Assembly (NCBI RefSeq): GCF_910592395.1
Contig: NC_088308.1
Span: 8,819,001-8,883,000, forward strand
Direction of reading: 5' to 3'
Length of the DNA stretch: 64,000 bases
Source of the DNA: Lineus longissimus
Lineage: Eukaryota > Nemertea > Pilidiophora > Heteronemertea > Lineidae
Positions 11,663 to 24,900 of the stretch are shown in pieces (position 1 is the first letter of the stretch; each line of letters starts with the position of its first letter). A model generated the notes under the pieces. That model was given only the letters and a program-made list of their open reading frames with translations. It had not been told where the DNA came from and ran no database searches. Made by a program: the position numbers and the translations under genes.

Positions 11663-12905
11663 CATCCACACAATGATGATCGATGCGCATAAACTGGCTC
11701 ACTTTAAGGAATGAATAGCCCTGAGAGATATGAATTGTATTAGTTCATAGTTGTCATAAATTCAGTATAATTATGTGATTCCTGGTCTCCTTTTGCCTTT
11801 ACCCTCAAAGTGCTCATTATGATATTTGTCCTCTAGGCATCAGCAAGTTTGTTTTGATAATATTATTGATATTCCTCTCGAGATTTTGACAATCTCATCA
11901 CACACTGATTGATGACAGTAAATCCAGTCTGAAACTAGAATCATATCATAATCTATTATCTATGATCTACATACAGTCAGCATAGCAGTGCTCATCATCT
12001 TTTCTTTGGTATCCAGACAAAATAACCCTTATTTGATATTTTTCACTTCTGAGACACTCTGACATTCATTGCAAACACTCCGTGTCAATCAACTGTTGTG
12101 TAAGGAGAGCTAGAGTATCATTAGAAAGATATTTCTGAGCTTGTTAGAAATGCTGCCGTGAAATTCAGGAACAGTATGCATACTCTGAGAGAATGCCTGA
12201 GGGAATTTTTGAATTCCCCATCCTACACATTTATCATGTAACTCTCAAGAATAGCAAATATGCTTTTAAACCATATCACCGATAACAAGTAGTCATGTTA
12301 CCCTGATATTTTGTGTGGAATTCGTAACCTAGGATACCAGTTTGTAGCACCATGTTTTGTGTCAAAGGTGGATAAGTTGGGATGATATAAAAAAACTATG
12401 CTTTAAATTATTCTTGGTATTATCAATAATTTATAAAGACTACTGTGTGCTCTAGTACTGTAAACCACCAAATGTTTGCATACTTTTTATTTTGTTGGAT
12501 TTTATGAAAAAACACGATTTGTGAAATATTCTCCAATTTTACCAGTGACAGTGTCTTTTGCAATTGCTGCAAATATTTCCGGATTTATGGTACAATGCGG
12601 CCGTTTTCCAATAATCGGCAATCTTGTCCGGTTGTACATCAAGCTGTATGTCAAGAAAAGTACTGTTTCGCCACTACAAATTGGATTAGGAGCCATCCGA
12701 CTGACGGCTTTCTGAGCCATAGATCAAGAACGTTCATCCCTTCGTCCATTATCGATAAACTTTTGATTAATCGCGACCTTGAGCTGACGCAATTTTCGTC
12801 TTTCTCCAGAACTGGTCCAATCAATGATTCATCACTCCCCGACGGACATCAGTGGAGGATGGTTGGTCTAACGTCGCATACACTGAAAGTATCTGCAAGC
12901 TGATT

Positions 12906-15900
12906 ATGGATGCAAGACAAATCCCCGTTCAGCAGTCCCCTGGCCGTGCTAGGAACCAGGGCTCACCTAGTCGTTCTGGGTACTACCAGCCTTCACCGAG
13001 TGGATCTGGGCACCAGCAATCTCCTCAAAGACATCAGAAGAATGGAGGAGAAAACATTCCACTTGAACAAAGTAAGTACAATGGAACCCTCCCCTAGCGG
13101 ACACCTCTCTATTAAGGACACTAGTTTTGGTCCCAAATTGGTTGTTTCAATTCAATTTGACATCTCTAAGCAAAACAGCACTCCAGTCCCGAGGCTGTGC
13201 TTTAGAGGTTCTACTGCACTATTAGACTAGAGCCTAGGTAAAAAATGGTCTTTTCACTGTCAGAATAGACAGGTTATACACATCCTTCTTTATTCACATG
13301 TCTTATCTGAAAAATTAATGACCATGAAATTTTGTAAATTTGAAAAAATCATTGAAATTGACCAGGATTTTGACTGTAAAGCACAAGGTATACCCTCTCT
13401 TTCTCTGAATGCTGTAACTGCACTTGAATTGCGTGCTAATGAGCTTGCTAATTAGAAATTGATAAAACCTGCTTTTAAAAGCAATTATCAAAGGCTTAAG
13501 TTAAACACAAGTCAGCCTGCATATTGAACCAACTGCTAGTGTATACTAAGCCACTGTTTCCGTGCAAGATTCCCTTGCTAAACTGGTATGAAAACATTTT
13601 GATATTACGTCCAGTGATAGAGGTGCTGATAGTCTATGACATCATTCCCCATGTAAGCAGTGAGAGCAATGGTTACTGCAGCAAACAAACAGAGGGGAAT
13701 ACCACTGCTAGTGCTATCGACTATCGTGGTTGCACTTGCATAAAAGGTGAAAACATTAGCTACTCCAGTTGTGCCATTATAGGCAATATATCAGTAAATA
13801 GGACAATAAAGACTTCTGCACACACTTTACCTTGAACTGAAGCCAATTGGGAAAATGGGAGTAAACTGGCCTCATGTTGAAAAGAGAGAATACTGTTTAT
13901 TTTCTCACGATCCAATGTTTTCAGATGATAGGGTGAAAACGCAAACCTTTATGCCACAAAATTTACTGATCTTATGATATAATCATTGGAATCCATCCAT
14001 TCGTGGAATTCATTGGTAGTGAAATCTGAAAAAGATGTTTGCACTAAAATTTAGGGCTCTGAAAATAAAGGGGGTTACAGTAGCCTGTTCTGTTATTTTT
14101 ACGCCATTTTCTTAGATTCGGGCCAAAGGTTCTGTAGACCCCTGAAAAATTTCCGCAGACAACATCAATTTGGGTTACCTGTCCCGGTGTTGATCCTATG
14201 GCATTATCGAAAAGGCCCCATGCCTGTCCCGACGAACGTTTTCCTGACGCAGCATTTTGCCCCTCCCAAATCCCGCTAAAATATTGGTGTCTATTATGAA
14301 AATCCTGTCTGTTTTCGGATCCCTGCATCCCGAAAACAACCCCCTTTATAATTGATTAATCCTGATCACATTTTGTTGGCTACCAAATTTTAGTTATACA
14401 GTGGAACCTCCCTTAGCGGACACCTCTCTATAAGGACAACCTCTCTATAGAGGACACTGGTTTTGGTCCCAAATTGGTTGTTTTCATTTAATTTGACCTC
14501 TCTAATCAGGTCACTTCTCTATTATAAAGGACAGTACTGGTCAGTCCGGAGGGTGTCCTTAATAGAGAGGTTCTACTGTGCTAATTATTCTAATTTTTCT
14601 TTCTTCCGTAGTAGATCATGTAAACCCTGGATTTGAGGAGGCGGAAGGACCATGGGATAACAATATCGACAACAATGGTAATGCTGAGCTTCGGCACCGC
14701 AAGCCGAACATATATCGTCAATCCAGTGCTCCCGATGCCAATGACCTCCTCAGTATGATGCCCAGTAGGCACAAGGAAAGAGGATTGTGTGAGTTTCGTG
14801 CCATAATTTCAGTACTGCAATACTGCATACTGGGAAATTTTCGTGTGCATCATAAGTTAAATAATGATGCTATTTTACACATTTCCGGTCAATTATTGCT
14901 TTTGGGTTAATAATACAAATTAGTGCGCTTCGTTAGGCCTTGTCAAGGGAGGAAAACCAGCCAGGGTCATACCTCCTCTACTAGGAAGGTGGAAGGTGTA
15001 GGAAATCTCAAGCCTCCAGAAACTTGCCCTATCGTTTCCCTCCTGGTTGAATCCAACATGGCCACCGCTGGTTGAGACTCTCCTTATAATTTAGGACAGC
15101 TACTTCCTTATCTCACACCCAAAATTTATGATACATTCAGGAAATTTGTAAAATGGCCTGCTTGAATGTTTCTGAATTTTATTTTTATGACGTTAAAAAC
15201 CTTTTTTACTGGTTGCTGGTGGACACTGGTGGATGTTTTCAATATAAACCTGAAGATATTGTTGACATTTGCGATTCTTTCAATCATCCACAGCAAGAAA
15301 ACATGCCACAGCCAATGACGACATCCACAGGTCTGCCACACGGAAAAAACTCCAACGACAGAATACCATGTATCAAACGTTACGTGGGAAGCCAGATGAA
15401 GATGTCCTCGACAGCATCATCCAGGATATCGGTACAGATCCGAAGATGACGGCATCTGACGTCAAACGTGATGACCACATACGAAGCATACCTACCAACC
15501 TGACAAACAGAAAGACAATAAGGTGAGTTGTCACAGGGCGTCTCGCAAAATATACCTCTTGCTTGGCTATACATGTAGGTATTATTGTTTGATTTATAAG
15601 GCATTTTTCGCAAGTGGTCATCGCCCAAATTTGGCATACACCGTGCTTTTGTTCTCACTGGGCATCTTAGAAGAATATACCTCTTGCTTTGTGATAGGTT
15701 GTATTGATGTCGTCAAAAACTCATTTTACAGGGCATTTTTCAAAAGTGGTCGTTACCAAAATTTGGTGAACACCTGGCTTTAAGCAATGCTGCCAAAATT
15801 CAGGGACTCGTATCAAAATGTGTTTGAGCAATATTTCCTCATAAGACAACATGAGTTTGTGATGACACAATATGACTAACTGCCCAATTGATGTTTGATG

Positions 15901-18900
15901 AATTTCTCTTTGATTGCCTCAAACTGAGACAATTGCCAATTGACAGCTTGTCACCAATCAGTTGGTGTGAAAAAAGACAATACCACTTGCATTACTGTGG
16001 TGTAGTACTCGAGCTGCAGCTGTAATGTCTTCAGCATTTGATAAGAAACTGCTGCTATCATCAATAGGATACCTTGCATGAAGATCTGTTGGCTAGGAAT
16101 TTTCTAATTGGCCTCCACAACTCAATACTGTTATGTTATTTGGGACATAAGGAGACAAGCTTGCAGATTTTGTCGAAGACATTTCTATGAGGACGACTTT
16201 GTTTCTTGTTCCAAAACCATCTTTTGGGATTTTTTCGGCATTGTTAATCCATCTGCGTAAAATTGTGGTCTTTGTACAATGGGGGAATTCGAGAAATCTG
16301 AACAGTATGCCAGGATCACAGCTCAGGATGTGAGGAAGACACCCATAATGGGTAAAACTCAGCATACAAAACATCTGTCTGTTAGGTATACAATATTCGT
16401 AAAACATCTGTGTGATAAGTACATGTTTGTATTTTGTCCTTTTTATCTTGTCTGCTTTAATATTTTACATATATTTTATTTAACTTGTGAAGTACTTGCA
16501 TACCAATTTAACATTGATGTTTAACTCTTTTGCAACTGCACCCGGTATTTACCGGGTCTGTGCACCGCATACTATTTGCCCCCAGTAATCCGAACTGCCA
16601 AATCATCCCCAAGTTCTATCATTTGCTCGAGTCCCTATAGGTTTTTGGTTGGTTACACCAGAAAAAACAGAAATGGCAGCACTGTACTCAATTCATTGAA
16701 GACCTTAGCCCTGAGAGCTATTTTACAATGAATTTGTTTCTAAGTCAGGTTAGGATCCAGGCGGCCCAGTCTTTACCGGGTGCGGGCCAGGAGTACTATA
16801 CACTATCAAAACCCGCCGGTATCGAAATAGTCAAAAGAGTGTTTCGATAGAATGTTGGGTTCTCATTGTGATAATGATTACAGAGTTCTTGTAATTTAGT
16901 GGCAATTTTGAGGATGGATCAGAAAATGTACTCACTTATTCTACAAACGAAGACTTTTGATTGTTTATCAGGAGTGCCACCTGTACATGAACTCCGTAAC
17001 TTCATTGGTGACAGCTTGGCATTACTTCATAATAGTCCTCCTTTAACTCTTTAGGAATGGCCAACGGCTAGATGTGCTACAAGGAGCTCATAACATGTTC
17101 TCTTTTTCCAAAATTTCTTCCAAAATTTAAAAAACGTGACTGTAAAGGAAATGTCACGGCATGAGAAATAAATAATAATTTCTTATTTGCAGACGGAGGG
17201 TGAGCAATTTCGATAGGACTGAAGTGTTAAATGTAGCCAGGCCGGGAACGTTAAAGAGGGTGAAATACAACATGCAACTTGTGAGTACTTGGTATACGGG
17301 TGTTTTGGAATGCTGTCTACTGCTACACCACTGAACCTTGACCATGACCCATGTTTATACATATATTACCAATTGTCCGATCAGGCTTTAGGCCCTTCGT
17401 TTATAGTGGAAATATACTTGCCACGTAACCATTCCCATAAACACTTTGTCATCGTTTCCTCTGGCCATGGTCCCTACCCTGTTCAATGCATGCAGTCGGA
17501 TTGGAGGGGCATCCTGAACAACCATCTCAACCCAAGGAATGTGTCAACTCACTGGGAGTATGCAGTCCGGCTGCCTCTGAGCGCTAGGGTTCAGCATTCA
17601 TGGCTATCTCTGCCAGCTCGGTACCCATTCACTCCTGGGTGAAGAGAAGCAAGTAGTGTTAAGTGACTTGATCAAGGAAACAAGGTCATTCACATTGTAA
17701 GTCTGGTGCCCAAATGACCATGCCAATGATCTCCCTAAAATGGTGTTTTTAATGAAATTTACTGGATATTGCCGATAGAGCAACTCAGCCCTGATTTGTT
17801 CATGGGTAATTTTATGCTTGTGCTTTTCCAGGGCTTCAGAACTGTGCGTCTGGGGATAAGAGATACGCTGTACAGATTTGATCTCTGGCACTCACATCTG
17901 CATCTCATTGAGGGGCACTTTGGCACAGGTTCGTATAAAGTTATTAAGATTACAAATGATTTTCTTAGATTCTTCTTCTCTGTGTTTTGAATTTTTGAGA
18001 TGGACGCATTCCATGGGTGTGCGTAGGGACTCAATGGTGGCGTGGTGGAGTTTTATTTTGGAGTCACCTTCTCCTAGATGTCTTGCTGTCCAAGGCAAAC
18101 GAGTGACATCTCCATTGCCCTTCCCCCTCCAGACCAAAAAATCTACCACATCCCGTGAATGGCTCAAATTTGTCAATTTTTGGATTCATAAATAGCAAAA
18201 GTGCTCCGTGGCACTCTGGTTAATAATAGTGCAGGTAGTATAACTGACAAAGTTGATGTCAAGTCTCTGTCACAATATGCAAGATTTTTTCCAAGATCCG
18301 GATGACAAGTGATTATCATGTCACACGAGTGCAGGGCGCTATTTCCATGTTGCTCATCTTTCCAGGTGTGGTGTCGTATTTTACATTCCTGCGGACGCTG
18401 CTGTTTCTTAACATCCCCGTGTTCCTCCTCTCCGTCTCGTTTATCATCATTCCGCAGATGCTCTACAGATTCTACCAGCAAGACCCGACCGGATATGTCA
18501 GCAATCAAAATTTCACGGGAAGGGAGCTCCTCACTGGTGCCGTAAGTACGGAAAAAGTATCTTATTGTAACCATTGTAGGCCAGGGTCCAGTTGCTCAAC
18601 CAGCAAATGTATTTCATCTATGGTGAATATTTCTCTGTGAATTCTAACGATTTTCCCCAACTGGTACACCCCCATGCCTTGCAGGCTAATCTTACCCCCA
18701 GAGAGCCCTTGTAGAGACCAGGCTGAATATAATCCCAGTGCACTTGTGTCGGAGCAAGCACTGGACCTGGAACTGGCATGTGACCCGTCACAACAAAACC
18801 AGGCGCATGTTGCTCTGAGCTTAGCAGGTTGCGACGGACTGGTTGTTTATTTCACTGTTGTGTATCATTTGTGAAATTTGTGTGCCAAAAATCTTCCATT

Positions 18901-21900
18901 ATCTCTTAGTGTCATTTAGGCTCATCTTCTATGCGACATGCACCCGGTTTTGCTGCGACAGTCCCATAAAATAATGTATGTCCTCCTGTTTCAGGGTTGG
19001 TTTGAGGCCACGGAAATGTACTATGGTTCTTACATCAACGGTACGATCAATGTTTTCTCAGGCCACAGCAATGGCAGTTGGCTAGGATTAACAGGACTCT
19101 CGTATGACATGGCGTACGCCTACTTGCTCACGTCTGGTGGATTCTATCTGCTGTGTCTCCTAATCTTGGCAAGATCGTAAGTTCTGAGTCATGATAGCTA
19201 AAAAAGGTTCAATTTTGGGGTTGGTAGTATGATATCAAGTAATTTCTGAGTATTGGTTGCTAAAAAGAGTTTAAATTTTGGGGTTTAGAGTATAAAATCA
19301 ACTACGGTAGATGTTATCATCCGACTTTACACTCTAACCCGGTCTGTCCTCTATCTTTCCGTAGACTTTAGATAAACTGCTCAATCAGAGCTCCTATCAG
19401 TTCTGACCGGCACCCTTTTCTACACCTGGGTGGAGTAAGGCAAGATACATGTAGACAAAGAGACCTGCCTAGAGTCTCATGCTAACTGTGGGAATTGAAC
19501 CAAGGACCTCTTGACCACTGTTGAGAATCCAATCCACTAGACTAAAACGACTCCTTTGATGCTTGTAATGCCTTTTTTCTAAAACAATTGATATTTTCCT
19601 AAAAATTTTATTTTATTTTTTAAGAATTTGATATTTTCCTTCAGTTTGGCGCGGTCATACAGGAAAAACTTCATCGAAGCTAGTGGTGAGGTTGCGTATC
19701 ACTACATGGGGAAGGTGCTGTGTGGATGGGACTTCAGCATCAACCAACCAAATACTGCTAAACTCAAGCATAAGGCCATCTATAATGAACTTAAGGTAAG
19801 TAAAAAAAGTGTTTTCAGATAGATCTGGCCAAAGGTAATTGGCTGACCTCTTGTCTCTAAACTGTAATAGTATGTTATACAGCCCTGGGCAGTCGGTGTC
19901 ATACTATACCGCCTTTAGTTGACACCGTGACAGAGATTTTGTCAGGCCTACATTAAGGATAATCTGGTGTCGTGCATCACCACTGTGTTTTGTTAAATGT
20001 GATCTGGTCACATTCCTGAGTTCAACTTGGTACCTTCGGCCAGAACGATTTGAAAAGCCCAATATTCTGATTTTTTATACTGGTGAACAAAGAAGTCGAA
20101 ACCAAGAGCCAAGTTTCAAATCTTACATGAAAATTGGAAGGTGGAAAGGATCTGTTGGTCAGTGGTTCTCATTTTGTCATTCGAAAAAGAATCAGCCAGG
20201 CATTTCAGCTTCAACCTTTCGTGTGCGTCCGTTGGATCCCAATGGGTAAAAACGACTTCGCTGTCAGTTGGACCACAACAAACGCCATCTGTGGCGATGA
20301 GGTTTATACATTTTGTCGATCACTCCGGTTGAATCTGTTTGTTTTTTCCAGGAATATCTCTCAAGCTCTCGCAAAGAGAAAAAGAAGAGGACATGTGGAC
20401 AAATATGTTGCCTCGTGTTTCTACGCACAGTCACTAATCTGTTAGTGTTGGCGCTCATAGGTGGCTCTGGCTACCTCATCTGGTACATATCAATCACCAG
20501 GTCAATACAGGTGAGAAAGTTCTTGTCCTTGTCGTTTTTGTGCAGCTGAATTTTGTACCTGTTTTGGTGTAGCCAACTAGGTTTCTTTTAGTGCAACTCA
20601 CCATTGTGGGTAGAGGCCTATCGAATCCACTTGGAGGCTAGTTTTGCAATGGGCCAACATTTTTTTTTAAAACATAAAATTTTCATGATTGCTATTTTGT
20701 CGGATTACAAAATTTCTTTCAGATTTCCAATTCAAAAATATCTTCTTGCAATTTATATTTTTGCGATTCATGTAGCCAGGTTATCCCCAAAAAAACACCC
20801 ACTAAAATTTGCTGACTTACAGTATGTCTTCAAAACCCTAAAAGTCTAAAGGAAAAACTGCCTCAACATTTCAATTGATCAGTATCTTCATTAGTTGAAA
20901 GGAAACTATAGGCAGTAGCCAGGTAGGCAAGATAAAATTACAAAAAAAACCCAGTAGGGGTCTCTCCTATCTCACCTTACATCAAAACCAATCAGGCTTG
21001 TACGAGGAAGATATCAATAACTGAATCATACACAAACAAGTCCCTGAACTGTGCATATAATTCTCCTGAAGACCACCAATTTAACCCCCTAGCTCATGCC
21101 TACATTCCCCCTTTAATAATACGTTTTTTATCCAAATTTCAGAATGACATAGATGTGTTGAGTGAAATGGCGATGCCTCTGTGTATATCTGCATTTAACC
21201 TGATCTTGCCTATCGCGTTCAGCATCATTGGTGCAGTGGAGCAGTGGGAGAGACCAAAGGTGGAGCTGTACCTCACAATGCTCAGGTAATCTTTTGATTT
21301 CTTTCATTGGAGTGAAAGATTGGGAGGTTGAGTACCTAATCCCATGCTCTTAACTCCTAGCTTTAGGCAAGTCAGTTATCCCTGTGGGTCACTCCCAAAG
21401 TCAAAGTAGTATCACCTACATATATATGTCCCAGTTGACTCTCGCAGTAATAGAGAGGTGAATTTTGGAGCTGGTTGGTGGGTGTTATGAAGAAAAAGAA
21501 AATACGCATTCCACATTTGAGAAATGGGTTTGTAGTGGGCCCGTGATGCAAAGTATTAAATTAGTGGGGAGAAGAGAAGTTGCCCTAGTCAAGCAGACAC
21601 AGAACTTCTCATAACGTCTTCCTTGTCTCTCCATTTTTGCAGAACGATAAGTTTGAAGGGTGTCAACCTTGGTGTTCTCATCTTCTTCTGGTACAAGAAT
21701 GTCAGCTGTACGACCCCTGAGGACAAGAGTCAATATACAAAAAATAGCAGGTGTATTGGCGTGAGTATCATTTTCTTCTTCTTCTGCATCCAGAATTGTT
21801 GTGATGCACGGTAGACGGTCAGTTCGTTTTTGGTAACAAAGTCGGCTGTCCTTGTGAGTTCCACCACAGAACCCCAGAGCTTTGTGGTCAAGGTGGCACC

Positions 21901-24900
21901 CTTTGGCAAGGTATTCCTCTCAATTCTTTATCAGGGAGCAGGTCTGAAGCACATGAGCTGGAGTAGGGTCTCCAGCTCCACATTCATATTGAGCCGATTC
22001 GTATAAAGCCTATTCTGTGAAGGTGTTGCCTGAGTCGGCTGTGCCCTGTTCATGAGTATCATATGAAATTTCTTAATTTTATTCAGTGTTCTTTTTGTAC
22101 CAAGTGTTTTTCTCATTGGAGTATTTTTCCTCCAAGGTAGGATGAACATTTTTACGGTCCTGACTACAGTTTATAGGTTCTCGTTTGGTTTATTGGTCTA
22201 AGGACTCTGCTTCCCCCAGGGTCCATTGTAAGCTACTCATGTTTATCACTTGGTGGGGTCTTTTACCAAATGTATTGCCATCCTTTAAATAGCTTATCAT
22301 AAGTCGATATCTCTTACATTTCAGTGCTGGGAGACCTTTATGGGTGAGGAAATCTACCGCCTTGTCATTGTCGATTTCATCGTGTCACTTCTGGTGACGT
22401 TTGTGGCCGAGTTTCTTCGGAGTGTGATGGCAAAAGGCTGCTGTAAATTACTTGGGAGTCCGGAATTTGAGATTGGAAGGAATACGCTCAATCTTATTTA
22501 CTCTCAGGCATTGTGTTGGTAGGTTTTGTGGTTGTCTACCTTTATGAATAGCACCGCGCAAACAAGATATTTAAATTGCAACTCCTAACAAAAGATCGAA
22601 AGGATCTCCCGTCTGTGGGTAAAACCGGTAATCGATAGGTTGGATACTGGCACGCAGGTCACTACGACACCACAAATCGGCGATTATCGTAAATGAGCAA
22701 TCAATCTTTTGATCAATTTTGTCTCAAAAGACGTTCTCTCAGTTACTTTTGTTGCTTTGAAAATTTTCCATTCTTGAAAACGACTTTGCACTCTCAACAG
22801 GATTTTTCGCGGTTACACTCTAGACCCCTTTATTTTCACCTGTCTGATATTTTCATAAATTTCGCATACAAAACGTGAAAATGACCAAGCAATGGTTTTA
22901 TCATTGAAAAGTCACTCCATTCTCGAAATTAATGACAGTAAAGTTGTAAATTTTCATTAAAAGTTCAGACCTGCAGAAATAAAGCCATTTACAGTTCAAT
23001 GTTTTCCTTATCTCGTTGAATGAACTACCAATGTTCATATTTATGTTTCAGGCTGGGTCATTTCTACTGCCCCGTGCTGTCTTTCATTCAAATAATTAAA
23101 TTAGTTGTGATATTCTATGTGAAAAGGGTGAGTACCGAACACGCTTGCTTGAATCAGACATCATTTTTGACATTGTTCCTAGTCTTAGGTATTCTTGTTT
23201 TGAGTGTGGCAGACAGAGACCACTACATTGGGAACGATGGTCAGAACAACAGAAAAACACCTTGGTGAGTCATCAAGTTTTCCTCTCGGAGGTGGACACC
23301 ATCTTGTTTTATATGATGACACTTTTTGGCAAGATTTCTACCTGTAATTTCTCTTTCCCTAGTGGTCTTTGCAAACCAGTTCTTCGACACACTTGAAAAA
23401 TAGCTCAGAATGTGCATGTCGGTAATTCTCGGCAGACAATGGAAAGACAATGCAAGAGAGAGAAATCACTGGCACTCATGACTCAGCAAAATTTGTACAA
23501 AGGCATGGACGCCGATATTGACGCTTAAAGCAATTACCACTGCCAATGCATGTTGTTCTGTCAAGCATTCTTAAAGGCCTAAGCCATTTGTCAAAAATTT
23601 GAAATTTGTTATTGGAATTTGTAAATTTCCTCAAAACATACTAAATATGAATTATAACTTTTCCGTTGTGTTGACAGATGTACACATAGTTGTATACCAA
23701 GTTTCAGCTAAGGTGCATGTATGATTAATACACAACAGCATTGTATATAACTGCTTCAAATCAAATCAGATTGGATTTTACATAACTGCTTCTCTGTTTT
23801 CCTGATCTACAACCCCATTTTAACGGCGCACGCCTTTAATTTTGTTGGCCGCATGAGCTATTTCTTAAACTCACCATTGTTAACTTGCATGAGGAATTAG
23901 TTCGATCGTTTAGAATGACACTTCATTTTGTAACGTCAATAGTAAATTTTTTTTGTACCACTTTCATGGGGTGAAGGTCACTGAGAGAGAATTGTTGGAT
24001 TCCTGTCTGCAAGATTTGTTGCTTCCAAACACTGTTTGTTGTCCTCTACTATGCCGTAATCCTGAACACTGGTGTTCCTCAACTAGGGTGTTGTAATATT
24101 GCTTGAATAAATGCCAAACTTCCTTTGTTCCTGTTGCCTTAGCACGCTTATTTTATTTGTTGGATTATGGAATTCCCTCACATTAGAAACCCGCAAGTGG
24201 AAAAAAAAATGTTCCACTGCCCAAATTCTATACAGAAGTGATAATTTTTTTCCTGCCGACAGTCAGTGTTAGGCATTATGTGCATGTCCGTGGTCACAGA
24301 ATGCCACACACCCAGAATGCCATGTTCTAACATCATGGCGGATAGGTTTGTTGACGGCATTGCCCATGTTGAGGATGAATGGATGGTCCCCATGTCAATA
24401 TCTCTCCAATTCCCGTCTTTCTTATTGAGTTAAACATGTAAAATTGTAAGAAATTGTTTTTCTTTTCCTCCTCACTTGATGTATTATTTTACTGCCAATG
24501 CGATGCGTTAACTTTGAATGAATTGTTTAAACAACAAATTGAGGGTTGGTTTTTTCCCTCCACAATCATTTTGAAAGGAAAATCTGTAATCCAATGAATA
24601 AAAATAAGGGTGGCCTTAGACACTTTTAAGTTTTTTGACGCCAAACTTTCACACGGCATCCCCAACACCATTTTAACTAATGCTTTCTATATTTCCCTCC
24701 AGCTGAGCATTACGATGAACTATGTTCTTAGGCTGAGACACTTTATTTAGTTGTTTCATGCCAAACTTTCACACGGCACCCCAACACCATTTTAACTAAT
24801 GCTTTCTATATTTCCCTCCAGCTGAGCGTTATGATGAACTGTGTTCCTTCCCAGAAGCCATGGCGTGCTGCACGAGCCCACACCATTTTCCTGGGATATT

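Larger units (their letters stand above)
7200..12905. other. Intergenic stretch between NUDCD3 and TMC
   Basis: Holds the repeats listed separately plus AT-rich unique sequence. A poly-G and poly-C pair (10328-10371) can form a short stem. Three ATAAGTCGTC phrases at 9410-9465 form a minor 22-bp repeat. The non-coding part before 12906 (12430-12905) should carry the TMC 5'UTR or promoter, but I see no clear TATA box. The short open frames here have no recognisable content. Confidence 0.6.

Noticed and set aside
12595-12903. Plus-strand open frame of about 100 codons before the TMC start
   Set aside because: No domain features, not in the TMC reading frame, and the TMC frame has a stop at 12825. 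Treated as 5' flank.
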